A stretch of 64,000 nt of DNA from Heloderma charlesbogerti (GCA_026122225.1 JANEZZ010000982.1:57501-121500); one strand, 5' to 3'. Positions 11,086 to 22,398 are shown, counted from the first letter of the stretch. Notes: a model not told the origin generated them from the letters alone. Numbers and translations: made by a program.

Positions 11086-11665
11086 AACAAATCACTGTAA
11101 ACATTACTATCCTTTAGACATTCAGTATACTAGAACCTATTCCAAACATTAAAAAACAACAACAGTGAGACTCATCAAATACCTTATAGCAATAAGACAT
11201 CTAGACATAAATTACCTTTCAACAGTGAGACACTAAAATAAAGGAAATGGATTACTATTTATCACACCTTGCTTATAATTCCAAAATCTCCTCAATGGCT
11301 CCCATTCTTGTTCAAATTGGTTTAAACTATATCTTCCCTGCTTAACCCAAAGAACCCATGTAATTTTGCTTAGAATTGCCAAATCCCACATTTTAATGTG
11401 CCACTGTTTTAGTCAAGGTATTTCCTTTATTTTCCAATGTATGGCATAAAGAAGATGTGCAGAGGGTTTCTTGAGTCGTTGGTGAACTGTTATACATGGC
11501 TGGTGGGCTGTGTTTGGCTAGGTGATCAAAGGTCTTTGCGAGGCAATAGCTTCAAAGCTAGATTTTATGAGCAATGTTTTGATGGGTGGGGGGAGAAGGG
11601 GGTGAACTAGAACATCCAAACACATTGTCGCTGCTACCCCTCAACAATCATAGCATGACCTGGTT
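11086..11665. other. no recognised feature
   Basis: AT-rich DNA with no coding or repeat signature that I can name. The sequence around 11085-11300 (AACAACAACAGTGAGAC) looks like decayed interspersed repeat, but I cannot assign it. Confidence 0.35.
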
Positions 11666-11673
11666 CATGCATT

Positions 11674-12052
11674 TAGGGATGTCTGTTGCTGGGAAATCTG
11701 GTTCTGTTTTGACTCGATGAAGGTCCACAGTGAATACGACTCAATTTGCATTTGCAAACTGTAGGCTTTTCTCTGAACTCTGTACTTTTCTTGCACATTT
11801 TTGAGCAATTTTTGCAAATTACAGTCAAATTTGCACAGATCGCTCAAAAATGGGTACAATTTGCTCAGAAATTAATGCAAATTGCAGAACTTGTCAAACA
11901 TTGCGTAAAATATCTGAAAAATCCATGAACTGGTTTGACAACACACTGCAGACCAAGTCGGACACTTCAGCAGGTACTAGAATGAAGCCGGGGGCAGGGC
12001 TGGCTAAACCCGTCGACCTCCAACCCCCAAATAGATGTCTCTGACATCTCTT
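11674..12052. mobile_element. hAT-type MITE, 38672 subfamily (reverse)
   Basis: Starts TAGGGATGTCTGTTGCTGGG, matching the reverse complement of the right end of the element at 38672-39136, which also has GTTGCTGGGAAATC. Ends CATCTCTT. The core contains many TTTGCAAATT and TTTGCACAGA words. The flanking 8-mers no longer match. Confidence 0.62.
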
Positions 12053-12360
12053 CCTCTGTTTGAAGAGCTGTCCAGTTCAGGTCTGGTCTAAAGATAAACA
12101 ACTGTGGCTGGTCTGATGGAACTCATAAACAACCATAAGAAGAGAGAGGAAAGCCCTTGAACTTGCCCATCAGCAGCGACTGTGAACAAAGAGTTTGAGG
12201 TAATGGCTCAATGTTAGATAATGTTAACCCAACAAAGGTCTTGGAGGAGAATAAGGACTTATATACATGCTGTCTGTTGCCCCCCTTCCTGGTTCAGCAT
12301 TTGCAGCTGGGTTGGCTTCCTCAGTGTCTGAAGCTGGGATTTTCCAATCCTCTTGAGTAG

Positions 12361-14294
12361 TAGGGATGCTGCAGGGGAATTCTGTCCAATTCTGTCTGGG
12401 AATCTGACAGAACCACCCCTGCCCGCACCCTTTGCCTCTGCTCACTGAGCCCTTGCCCCCGCTTGCCCCCTGTCCGTGCTCAGCGAACACCACTCACCCT
12501 GGTGGCCTCATCAACCGTTGTGGTTGCCATTTTTTGAGGAATAAAATGGCGATTGCAAAAATGTGCCTATTTGCATATGTGCGAAAATGCAAGTTTTTGC
12601 GAATGTGCATATTTGCGTATGCGCAACATGCATATTTTTGCACATACACAAATATGTGCATTCACAAAAATGCACTTTTTCATGAATGCAGAAATATGTG
12701 CATTTTGCAATCACCATTTTATTTTTCAAAAAATAGTGACCATGGAGCTCAAGGAGGCTGCTGGGGTGAGTGCAGGCTGCTTGCTGAGCACGGGAGGGGC
12801 TCAAGTGGAATTCGGGGACTGGCAAGTGGGGGCGAGGGCTGGGAGGTCCCCAGAGAACCCAAACGGGGGTGGGTTCACACATAGGGTTGGATGACCACCC
12901 TCCCATTGGGGTTCTCCAGGCACCCACCCAGCCCCTGCCCCTGCTCCCTGGCCCTCTGGGCTGTACTTCAGCCCCCCTCCATGCTCAGTAAGCAGCCTGC
13001 AAGTTACCCTGGCCTGTCCGTCTCTGTCCCGATCGCCATGTTTTTTAAAAACATAGCTATCATCAGCCCTTGCCCATAGACTTATATGCAAAACAGCACT
13101 GTGAAACTAGAGTATATAAGTGATCCACAGCACTTTTTGCATATAAGTCTATGTGGGCACATAGACTTATATGCAAAAAGCATGGTGAATCACCCTTATA
13201 TGCTAGTTGCACAGCACTATTTTGTGTCTAAGTCTGTGAGCACGGGCTGGCGATCACCATGTTTTTTAAAAACATGGTGATTAGGACAGAGAGGGATGGG
13301 CCTGGGTAAGTTGGGGGCTGCTTACCAAATGTGAGAGGGCAGTCCGGGGACTGGTGAGCAGGGCAGAGGGAGAGCTCGGCGGGTGCAGCTCAGGGGGCGC
13401 AGGCACCGGCGGTCCAACTAGGGATGGGGGAGAATTTCTCCCTGAAACTTCGGGGGGCTGAGTGCCAACATGTTTGGCCACCCGAAGTAGTTTCGGGGAG
13501 AAATTCTCTGCACCCCCCTACCCCCCGCACCCTCCCCGGGATGGGACTTACCTTTCCCGAATGTCCCTCCCGGCAGCGGGTCCCGGCGGCGGTTCATCAG
13601 GTCTTCGACAGGGGCAGAGGCGGCAGCCGGTCTTTCGACTGGCTGCTGCCGCCGCCATTCCAATAAAAGTAAAAAAAAAACAAACACCCCTGTGATAGGC
13701 TACGTGACGATTAACGTAGCCTATCACGGCTAGATTTGCAAAGTCAGCCATGATAGGCTACGTAAATCGTCACGTAGCCTATCACAGGTGACTTTTTTTT
13801 TTAAAAAAAGCGTGTACGGCTAATGGCGGCCCCCATAGGGAGCCGCCATTCACGTTCCTTATTTGGTCGCCGTAGTCTACGTAAAGATTACGCAGACTAC
13901 AGTGACCAAATAAGGAACGCGAATGGCAGCTCCCTATGGGGGCCGCCATTTGCGTACGCACTTTTTTTTTTTTTTTAAGTCACCCGTGATAGGCTACGTA
14001 ATGATTTGTTTTTTTTTTACTTTTTATTTCACGGCCGGGCAAGGCGAGGTGCCTCCTCCCCGGCCTGAATTTCAGCCAGGCGAGGCGGGAAGCCTCCCCC
14101 CCGGCCTGAATTTCGGCTGGGCGAGGAGGGAAGCCTCCCCCCCCTGGCCTGAACTTTGGGGGGAGCAGCGAAGCGTCTCCCCCCCACCGCGAAGCAAGCT
14201 GCGAGACCAGGTAAGTGGCTTTCGTGCACCCCTAGGTCCAACAGATGTGCAGATGGAAATGGGCTCCTGCGCCATCCCTATTCACACATCCCTA
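12361..14294. mobile_element. composite hAT-type element with nested insertion
   Basis: Begins TAGGGATGCTGCAGGG and ends CATCCCTA. Flanking 8-mers TTGAGTAG and CTGAGTAG match at 7 of 8 positions. 12361-12885 resembles the element at 62802-63332 (same ATTTGCATATGTGCG-type core between CACCCT/GGCTGC arms). 12886-13418 has another core with ATAGACTTATATGCAAAA palindromes, also seen at 34020-34175. A third element (13419-14234) is inserted near the right end with its own TSD. The middle junction at 12880-12890 may be a fused pair of elements. Confidence 0.75.
13419..14234. mobile_element. GC-rich foldback hAT-type element
   Basis: Termini TAGGGATGGGGG and CACCCCTA lie between identical 8-mers GGTCCAAC (13411-13418 and 14235-14242). 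Internally it has 36-bp palindromes at 13692-13727 and 13750-13785 (arms GTGATAGGCTACGT), a large palindrome at about 13822-13951 centred on a CTACGTAAAG motif, and a broken fourth unit near 13988. An outward-facing AAGGTAAGT-type site is on the minus strand at 13546-13554, and CAGGTAAGT is on the plus strand at 14208-14216. The alanine/proline-rich open frames inside are artefacts of GC-rich palindromes. Confidence 0.93.
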
Positions 14295-15068
14295 CTGAGT
14301 AGATCTTTCTTTCTAAGTAAACTTCAGGGGAAAGGGTCTTCTGGTGGCCAGGCAGGTGCTCCAACGATGATTCTGAGTCTTCCAGCAGGCCTGCCACCTG
14401 TGCTCCAAAGGGAGAGGGTCACCCTAGCTCCAAGCAGTGAAGGCAGGGACAAACAATTATGAGCATGGGCTGCTGCCACCCCTGATGTCCACCTCAGCCT
14501 GAGCCAAGGGACTCTCAGGCCTGACAGGACAACCCTAAGGCTTAAAAATATAGGGGCTCAAGCCAGCCCCTGTATTTCAAGCTGCAGGCCTGACACTTTA
14601 AACAGTAGCAGTTAATCAATCAGAAGACTGCATTTAGTAGCAAGGCTGACTTGGAAGAAAGCACATACAGCACTTGAAATAGGTGTTAAGTTTATTTACA
14701 GTGGGCAAGATGGGGAGGTAACAGAAGGCACACATGGACCAGAATACATTTGGAAACAATACCTCAGGCCAAAAAAATAACAAAGGTTATCTCCACAGAG
14801 CCACAGATAAAGGAGGAGAGTTGGGAAGCCAAGTAGGGCTTGGAATGGGGTTGAAGGGGGTCTGTTGGGACCCCACCAGGTGAGGCATCCCTGTGGTGGG
14901 ATTCCTCAGGCTACCCCACATCTTCTGTGGGAGGGGGGTATGCTGTGGCATCCCAGTCCTTCTCCTCTGAAGAGGTTTACCCTGAGTTCCGATCTGCCAG
15001 GGAACTGACAGTCCCTGCAGAGCAGCAGACCAAGCTGGCACATAGGTTGCCTGGTCACAGCCTTCACC
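14295..15068. other. no recognised feature
   Basis: No gene seen. The minus-strand frame at 14787-15191 reads into a foldback element and has no domain. The sequence around 14540-14720 has TTAAAAATATA and TTTATTTACAG words that could belong to a decayed LTR, but no paired ends are visible, so I do not call one. Confidence 0.3.
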
Positions 15069-15193
15069 ACTGTGGTGAGATGCAGTGGAGTTGCAAGCAC
15101 CTTGGAGAGCTCCGTTAGAGTTCTGACTGGTTCTGACTGAAACCAGGAGCGGATTCACCGCCCCACTGACATCAGAGCCACCAGCCTCCACTG
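15069..15193. mobile_element. half copy of CAGTGGAGG foldback element
   Basis: GAGTTCTGACTGGTTCTGAC, GGATTCACCGCCCCACTGA and AGCCACCAGCCTCCACTG match one arm of the complete foldback element at 50980-51199. The other arm is missing, so the copy is truncated on its left. Confidence 0.65.
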
Positions 15194-16072
15194 GTGAGAT
15201 GTGCTTTATTCCTATTTAAATCAGAGTGATTATTTCTAAATTGGCGTGCATACATCTCAATTAGCATAAATTATGCAATTTTTATGCAGATCTGTGTCCT
15301 CTTCCATCCTCGTTTTTGGGGGTGATGCATTTCTTCTTCTTTTTGCTGAGGCATAATTGGGCCACCCTAGATACGTAACACATTTTCTTCTTTCCCCCTC
15401 CCCTCAAATGCAGATGAATCCTGGTGTGTGGATCCCTAGTGGATCAAAGCCTTTTGCTCTGTTTTGAAATGATTTCATCGCTTGATTGTCTTCGTCGCCA
15501 GAGAGAGCATTCACAGCCTCCATATGTGACAATTTTTGAATGACCTCCATATTAATTAGTTTAAGCAAAAAACCTTTAAAACTGTCCAGCTATCCAAATG
15601 ATGTGTGCTTTGTTTTTCACGTACAGACGTAGAAAATCATCATCATCACCATCATCATCTTGACCTGTGGTAGAAATGCTCTTTTTTTAAAATCCCAACT
15701 CTCCTTTTCACCTTTAACACCACATACATGCCAATTTGGTCATAAATGATGGTGACTTTTCATAAAGAAAATCTTGGGGTCAATGAATACATCAACAACT
15801 TTCACTGTGGTGTTGAAAGAGAGAGAGAGAGAGAGAAATGTGATGCTGGGAAAGGGATTGAAAACGGAATGCAAGCATCATTATGCCATTAAAAATTCTT
15901 TGCTTGCAGCTACATGTTGGGTGCTGTGTACAGTGTTGGTTGCCCTATCACAAAAGGGATGTCTAAGAGCTGGAAAAAATACCCCCCCCCCAAAAGAGAG
16001 GTTGGAGCACCCTCCCTATGAGTAAAGGCTAAAGGTACATTGTGCCTCTATAGTTAGATAAAAAGAAAACTA
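15194..16072. other. low-repeat AT-rich stretch with microsatellites
   Basis: No gene found. It holds a CATCAT-type array at 15637-15660 and a GA array at about 15814-15837. 15470-15610 is unique-looking AT-rich DNA (for example CCATATTAATTAGTTTAAGC) that could be conserved, but this cannot be judged without an alignment. Confidence 0.35.
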
Positions 16073-16603
16073 AGGGAACAATCCTATAGAGATGGGCAAA
16101 CAAGAGATGTTCAAGTTCGCTAGGATTCTCCAAACATCGTTTTGCTGCTTGTCTCATCCCTGATTCCTGTTTGGGTTTGTGATCGCTGCTCACTCTGTGT
16201 GAATGGGGAAATTGCACCAAGCAAGCAGTGATCAAATGTGAAATTTGCACAACTTTCCCCCATAAACTAAAGTGGGGCTTTCAGTATGCAGGGGGAAGTG
16301 GGTGTCAATTAGGAAATTTGTGCAAAATCAAACTGGGGAAGTTGCACAAATCAAATGCGAGCACATGCGAGGCAATTTGTGAACATTTTAGACAGATGTG
16401 CTTGCAAACACATTGGTGAACATTTTAGATGGACATGTGCTGGCAATCGCGATTGCATTTAGGGCTTCAAACAGGGCATGCTCTTGTGGTTTGTGAGCAA
16501 AAACAAAGTTCTCATACATTCCTACAATCCTATGCATTTTTAGAAAGAAAACAAGTCCTACAACTCTCAGCATTTCTGTCTAAACATTTATAGGATTGCA
16601 CCC
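16073..16603. mobile_element. short MITE split by a hAT element
   Basis: GGGAACAATCCTATA on the left and TATAGGATTGCACCC-like sequence on the right form a terminal inverted repeat. Its ~90-bp body, with AGTCCTACAACTCTCAGCAT, lies to the right of the inserted element 16087-16524. Removing the insertion and one TSD copy restores a compact palindromic repeat. Confidence 0.55.
16087..16524. mobile_element. hAT-type MITE with perfect TSD
   Basis: Starts TAGAGATGGGCAAACAAG and ends CATTCCTA between identical 8-mers CAATCCTA (16079-16086 and 16525-16532). It closely resembles 23900-24322: both have CAAACAAG, GATTCTCCAAACAT and GCTCACTCTGTG. The AT-rich core has repeated TTTGCACAA and AATTTGTGCA words. 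It sits inside a shorter MITE. Confidence 0.9.
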
Positions 16604-16887
16604 TATGGGGGACATCTAGGTGGCTCCTTATGTATCACCCACAATGAGGAAATGTACCAATAAAACATAGGTCAAAGAAGGACACAGGTGTGCATAAAAA
16701 TTGCATATGCTAATTGATATGTATACATCCAGATTTAGACGTTATTACTATAATTTAAATGCTAATACAATACATCTCACCATAGTGAGGAAGGCCTCTG
16801 TGCCCACTCAGTGTGCTGCCCAGGTGCTGTTGATGAGCAACTTCAAGGGAGTGTGGCTCTAAAACATTTGACCTTTAATACATATGA

Positions 16888-16942
<55 letters not shown>
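16888..16942 (+). repeat. (AAT)n microsatellite
   Basis: Perfect array of about 18 AAT units. Confidence 0.97.
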
Positions 16943-16943
<1 letters not shown>

Positions 16944-17148
16944 ATGGATTAAAGCTGAATAAACATGGGACCATATTTTGGTAGCAAGCCAAAATGTGTA
17001 GTCACCACTGACCCTGACCCTCCTTGGCAGGGGGAAGGGTCTTGCATGATGTCATCATGAGCACTGGGGATCCTCAGAAGCAGGAAGTGGTCACTGCTTC
17101 TGGACATTGGCTCCGGGTGGCTGTTGTGGGGAAATCTGCCCTTTTTAG

Positions 17149-19100
17149 TAGGGATGTACGAATTCCTTACCTGGTTCTAGGGATGTCAGAGAATTCTGCC
17201 AAGGATCTCGGGGAGGCTGAATGCCAGCGCATTCGGCCCCCTGAAATTGGTGGCAGAAAGGTTTGCCCCCCACCCGGGATGAGACTTACCTGGGGCGGAT
17301 CTTCCTGGCGGCAGCAGCTCCGGCGGCGGCTCCAGCGGCGGTGCAGCAGTGGCAGCGGCAGCAGCTGGTCTTCCGACTGGCTGCTGCCGCCGCCATTTCC
17401 AGTTAAAAAAAAAAGATGTGATAGGCTATGTAAAGATTTACGTAGCCTATCACGGCTAGGTTTAAAAAAAAATGTGATAGGCTATGTAAATGTTTACGTA
17501 GCCTATCATGGCTGACTTAAAAAAACAACAACAACAACACGCGTACGCAAATGGGGGCGGCCACAGCCGCCGCCATTAGCGTTCCTTATTTTGGCACGTC
17601 TTAGTCTACATCAAGATTTACGTAGACTAAGATGGCGAAAATAACGGGAACGCAAATAGTGTAGCATCTGCTACGCTATTTGCGTTCCCCTTATTTTCGC
17701 CGTCTTAGTCTACGTAAATCTTGACGTAGACTAAGACGTGCCAAAATAAGGAATGCAAATGGAGGTGGCTGTGGCTGCCGCAATTTGCATACGCACATTG
17801 TGTTTTTTTTTAAGTCAGCCATGATAGGCTACGTAAACATTTACATAGCCTATCACAGCTGACTGCAGGGATGCAAACGGCGGCGGCTACGGCTGCTGCC
17901 ATTTGTGTCCCTGCTAGCCAGCGGCTGGATGTCCGGCTGCTGGCGGAGCCGGCCGGCGGCTCCGCAGAATCCCTGTGGAGCACAGCCGGCCAGCCAGGAT
18001 TCCGGGGGGGGGGGAGGAACGGAGCGCCTCCCCCCCATCCAGGATTCTGGGGGGAGGGATGGAGCGCCTCCCCCCCCCCATCAACATAATCCACGAAAGG
18101 TAAGTGACTTTCATACATTCCTACCTGGTTCTGTTCGGGGCATCTACTGTGGGGCGGAGGCTCTCCGTCCCTCCCCCTGGAATCCTCGATGGGGGGGAGG
18201 TGATCCGGTCCTCCCCCCTGGAATCCTGCCCGGCTGGCTCTGCACTGCGGCAGCTCCATGGAGCAGCCGGCCAGGGCCAGCCACAGCCAGACGTCTGGCC
18301 GCCGACGGGCTGCTACGGACGCAAATTGAGGCCGCCATAGTGGCCGCCATTCGCGTCCTTCCAGGCTGCCATGATAGGCTATGTAAGTATTTACGTAGCC
18401 TATCACGGCATGCCCCCCCCCAAAAAACAAAAACCGGCGTACGCAAATGGCGATGGCTACGGTGGCCGCCATTTGTGTTCCCTATTTTTCGCTGTTCTAG
18501 CCTACATAAATATTTATGTAGGCAATTACGGCAGAAAAAAAGGGAACCGTAAATAGCGTAGTGGAACATTATTTGCGTTCTTTTCCCCCCCACTGCTTTA
18601 TCCTACGTAAATATTTATGTAGGCTTTTACGGCGAAAAAAAAGAAACGCAAGTAGCGCCCACTACACTATTTGCGGTTCCCTTTTTCCCCCCACCATAAT
18701 TGCCTATGTAAATAATTACGTAGGCTAGAACGGCAAACAATGGGAACGCAAATGGCGGCCGCCATAGCCGCCGCCATTTGCGTATGCTCGGGTTTTTTTG
18801 GGGGGTAGCCATGATAGGCTACGTAAATTCTTACGTAGCCTATCACAGCTGCAAGGACGGCAATGGCGGCTGCAGCAGCCCGGCCACAGCTGGCCAGGAG
18901 ACCAGCCGCCGCCGCTGCCACCGCTGGAGCCGCCGCCGAAACTGCCGCATCTGCCCCAGGTAAGTTCCATCCCGGGGGATTCCACAGGGGGGGTGGGGGG
19001 CAGGAGGCCGTTCTGCCATGGATTCCAGGGGGCCAGATTCTAAAGTGCCTAAAGAATCCGGCCTCACTGGAATCCGTGGCTGAATTCTCTGCCATCACTA
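17149..19100. mobile_element. outer GC-rich hAT-type element
   Basis: Starts TAGGGATGTACGAATTCC, like 29544-30335 (TAGGGATGTACGAACGTC), and ends GAATTCTCTGCCATCACTA, matching that element's GAATTCTCTGACATCCCTA. Element 17178-18123 is inserted 29 bp from its left end. The remaining part has 36-bp palindromes at 18371-18406 and 18811-18846 and, between them, CCTACGTAAATATTTATGTA-type palindromes around 18500, 18608 and 18712. The flanking 8-mers (CTTTTTAG and CTTGGCTC) do not match, so the true right boundary or TSD is uncertain. CAGGTAAGT lies at 18957-18965. Confidence 0.65.
17178..18123. mobile_element. full-length foldback hAT-type element
   Basis: TAGGGATGTCAGAGAA and CATTCCTA lie between identical 8-mers CCTGGTTC (17170-17177 and 18124-18131). 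Nearly the whole element is one palindrome centred near 17665 (GTAGCATCTGCTAC). Mirror-placed 36-bp palindromes lie at 17474-17509 and 17820-17855, with a further copy at 17418-17453. Between them are long arms with TTATTTTCGCCGTCTTAGTC and its complement. Outward-facing CAGGTAAGT is on the minus strand at 17284-17292, and AAGGTAAGT is on the plus strand at 18097-18105. No coding capacity. Confidence 0.93.
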
Positions 19101-19612
19101 CTTGGCTCACCAGATTTCTGCGGAGCCCCCAGTTCACCTTGCATTTGCAAGTCATGCTGTGGGCTTTTTCCTGAACTCTGGGAACTCTTCTTCGGTCCCC
19201 CCCCTTAAATTGACATTTATGCAAATCATGGCTGCAATTTGCATAATTTGCACAAATTTTGTCCATGATGTGCTTTATTTGTGCAAACTGCACCTGCAAT
19301 TTGCACAAATTAAGCAAATTACAGCCGCAATTTATACAAATTACACAAATTATGACCCAAATTTGCACAGATTATGCAAATTGCAGCTGCAATTTGTGTA
19401 TATGTCAATTTAAAGGGTGGGAGGGAAACCAAATCCACAAGCTGTCCTGACTCCAACTGTAAGTAAGAGAGCCAAAGTCAAGGGGGGCGAGCTGACAAAA
19501 GCTTGGCAAATGTCACCCCCCCCCCAGACAGATTCCTTTGACATCTCTAACCTCAGCAGAACTGCAAATGTGAAGTTTGGAGGCGATTCCAGTTCACCTC
19601 CCCCATCCCTGC
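19101..19612. mobile_element. AT-rich hAT-MITE remnants, 38672 subfamily
   Basis: GTTCACCTTGCATTTGCAAG, AATTTGCATAATTTGCACAA and repeated TTTGCACAAATT words resemble the core of 38672-39136. One right end, CATCTCTA, is at 19542-19549 and a second, CATCCCTG, is at 19605-19612, so two elements may be nested. No matching left terminus or TSD found. Confidence 0.5.
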
Positions 19613-19696
19613 TCTAAAAATGTTACATCTGCCTTCATAGACAGAGGAGTACACAACTGCCTTGAGAAATTTGACTAGCCAAATTTCCAGGGCATC

Positions 19697-19857
19697 GTCT
19701 GAAGGCACATGAGGCAGCCACCTTGCTGAAGCTAAGCAGGTCTGGATCTGGTCAGTGCTTGGAGGGGAGACCACTTGGGAACCTCATGTAGCCACCATGA
19801 GTTCCACGATGGAAGAAAGGTGGGATATAAATGTAATAAACAAATAGATAAATACTA
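19697..19857 (+). repeat. 5S rRNA-derived SINE
   Basis: GAAGCTAAGCAGGTCTGG, TCTGGTCAGTGCTTGGAGGG and GAGACCACTTGGGAA follow the 3' half of 5S rRNA, which includes the internal RNA polymerase III promoter region. The body ends AAGAAAGGTGGGATATAAAT followed by an (ATAA)-type tail. The non-5S tail and mutated promoter show it is a SINE, not a 5S gene. A second plus-strand copy is at 57550-57700 and a reversed one near 54485. Confidence 0.85.
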
Positions 19858-20145
19858 GGTGCATTTAAATTCTTTTGGGCTCTCCCAACATTCATGCAGA
19901 GATTTTTCCTCAGCAGGGACTTCCAAAGCTGTCAGTTTAGGTTGGCAAAATTTGCCATTAGCTTGGATGGGCAGACCTCACTGCCACCACTGTGAGAAAT
20001 TCTGCCAATCATATCAGAAATTCTTTTAATGCTGCCAGAAGTTCCAGCAGTTGTCTCAGCTGATCAGGTCCTCCCAAACTCACATCAGATACCGCTTGGG
20101 GAGGTGGGGGAATAGGCAGAATGTTTCATTTTGATGAGGTTTGGG

Positions 20146-20530
20146 TAGGGATGGGAGAATCAGTGAGACTTAAGCTTGTCGAGGTTCTCAAAGTCCATCT
20201 CGAAGCTCGGTGTGCCTCGTTCTCATTCCTGAATGTGAGCTTTTGTTGTTGTGTTTCCAATGGAAAATATGCCTATTTGGGTGCACTTCTTCTCCTTTCT
20301 TTTTTTAAAGCATGCAGTCAAATGTGTCCTTTTGACTCAGCATGTTTTTTTCAAAAGGCACATTTTAAAGTGCACATTTCCCCCCAATGAAGGCATTTTG
20401 CAATTGTGAACACAAGCTCGGGAACATGCAAGCTTTGCCTGTAAAATGCACTTGAGTTTGAAATTAGGGGATGAGAACGGGACAAGATCTGGTCAAAAAT
20501 GAAACAAACATGAATTCTTGGACTTCTCTA
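20146..20530. mobile_element. hAT-type MITE, decayed TSD
   Basis: Starts TAGGGATGGGAGAATCAG and ends CTTCTCTA. Flanking 8-mers GGTTTGGG and GACCTGGG match at 5 of 8, and the differences are all transitions. The core has AAATGTGTCC, TGCACATTTC and TTGTGAAC words typical of this set. Confidence 0.68.
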
Positions 20531-21559
20531 GACCTGGGCTAGGTTTTCTCAGTTCGTGACTGAGGGGTCAGGCCCTGCAACAGTTTACCCAGCTTTCTGT
20601 GTGTGTGTGTGTGGGGGGGATACCATAGTAGCATCTTTCTTCATCCCCCCCTCTTTTTTCAATCTTTTAAAAGCTGTGAAAGTGGTAAGGATGGTGAGGG
20701 CAACCTCCCTCTGCCCTGCATTTAACATGAAAACTGTGAGTTGTCCCACATCCATGTACTCCTAGAATCAGTTTTCAATGGGGAGGCGGAAAGGGAGCTT
20801 GCCATTCCTACAGTAAGTGCTCCAGCCAAAGGAAGGGGTTTGGTCCCCTTCAGGGCTAGGATGAATGGTAGGCATGGTCAGGCACCTTCTGAGGGCCTAC
20901 ACCCCATCATGGGTCTACTCACTGACAAGAACCCCCTGGAGTTGCTCCTCCTCTTCACTACTGCAGCCTCCTTGTTCATCTGCCTCTCACTCTGGCCCAG
21001 ACAACAGTGGTGGTGAGAAGGAGATGCAGGAGATGCCATGGCCAACTTGCTCCCTGGCTCTCTGCCTGTCAAGCAAGCAAGTGGTAGCAATGAGGAGAAA
21101 AACGACGAGAAGCAATAGCAGCTGGTGATAGTGGTGGTGAGAAAGTAGACTCACTTAGGGGCAAGGTCCATTGAGTCTGTCTTGCCCTAGAACCCTCCAA
21201 AACCTGGTGAAGGTTCTGCTCCCCCCTCACTCCTTCTGAAAATAATCAAAATATCCCTCCTCCCCTTCAGAACAGGATGGCAAATTTGGGGAGCTGTTTC
21301 ATCTCACCCACAATATACATGCCACTGTTGTGGTCCACAGTTGGATGGAAGCAGGAGAACAGCCGGTACTGGAGAAAAGAAATACTGACATACTGAAAAT
21401 GTGTGAAAAGAGCCATGGAATAAATCAACTCTCCCCACCCCCACCCCCATGCGTACAAACTTTTAGATATTTTAACACCTTGACCTTTCTTTTAAAAAAT
21501 GAACATATTCTCCAAAGCTTAGAATACGTTGAATCAGCAGCAGGAGACGGGGGGAGGGG
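20531..21559. other. no recognised gene
   Basis: Contains a short GT run at about 20597-20612 and C/G runs. Translations lack known domains. A segment around 20880-21130 is mildly GC-rich but has no splice-flanked frame that I would call an exon. Confidence 0.35.
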
Positions 21560-22270
21560 GAGCAGATTGTGATGTAATCTTCAAGAAAACCATATTTGTA
21601 ATAAGGTTAATTAAATTGTGCTGCAAGCTTCTGACAAGCTGGCTGTATGTTTGCCAGTAAATCTGGTCTCTTATTTTATCAAACTGAAGGGCAAAAAAAA
21701 AAGGAATAATAAAAACAAAAAGGTGGGGGGGAGGAGAGATACAAACCACCCCCCTCCTCCCAAACCAGTAATGTGTCTTGCCAGAGGACATGCGGCCTGG
21801 CAACAATAGCTAATATGTTATGAGAGGTTGAGCAAGTTTAAATGAGATTTGTCTCTGAACTCAGAGGCATATTGTAGGGAACTTCTTTTGTCTCCTTGTG
21901 ATGCTGTTAAATTGAAAGCCCGATGGGAGGCTTCGATGGAAGCAACAAAGGTTGAAACGCCAGCCTGCTGTTTTGCAGCGAACATCATGGATCGGCTGAT
22001 AGACCCGGGCATCTGGTAAGATGCCCACTCCTGACAGCCACTCCTTGTCAGGTTTTCGCCCACACACTGGGTGCCCGAGAACTTTACACCGCTTAACGTA
22101 TCCCGAATCCTTGCGCATACTGTGCTCTGTGTCAAAAATGTTTATGTAATAAAACACAGCTAATTAAAGATTTCAAAGGGAAACATTATTTTAACTCTAA
22201 TTAGATATGATTACAGTTCTCCTTCCTTATGCCTGTGTGAAATTGCACAGGACAAAAAAAAGAAGAAGAG
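21560..22270. other. low-repeat block, possible conserved non-coding DNA
   Basis: No transposon words are seen apart from a poly-A/G stretch near 21690-21760. It contains AT-rich blocks with homeodomain-like cores such as GGTTAATTAAATTG (21605-21618) and CTAATTAAAGATTTC (about 22160), and a tidy unique segment 21900-22140. This is the appearance of enhancer-like DNA. Conservation cannot be shown from one sequence. Confidence 0.3.
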
Positions 22271-22350
22271 CCTCTTGATTGGTTTCTCAGCTGAAATTGT
22301 TTCAAAGTGTTTTTGCCTTCTCTGTGTTAATAATAGGTCCTCTTCATTTT

Positions 22351-22353
<3 letters not shown>

Positions 22354-22398
<45 letters not shown>

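Noticed and set aside
13692..13785. microRNA precursor hairpins in the palindromes
   Set aside because: The hairpins are multi-copy transposon parts with nested symmetry. No evidence for processing can be drawn from sequence alone.
13546..14216. Donor-like sites as proof of real exons
   Set aside because: The same sites occur in many transposon copies. They show potential only; no acceptor-bounded exon was found in the window.
18144..18593. Long alanine/proline/arginine-rich open frames on both strands in GC-rich areas (also 17024-17515, 17905-18552, 29479-30330, 33333-33819)
   Set aside because: They lie within palindromic transposon cores, mirror each other on opposite strands, and have no domain. 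Palindromes without TAA/TAG/TGA produce such frames by chance.
19715..19785. 5S rRNA gene
   Set aside because: Only the 3' half of 5S is recognisable, mutated, and followed by a SINE tail; two other copies share this tail.
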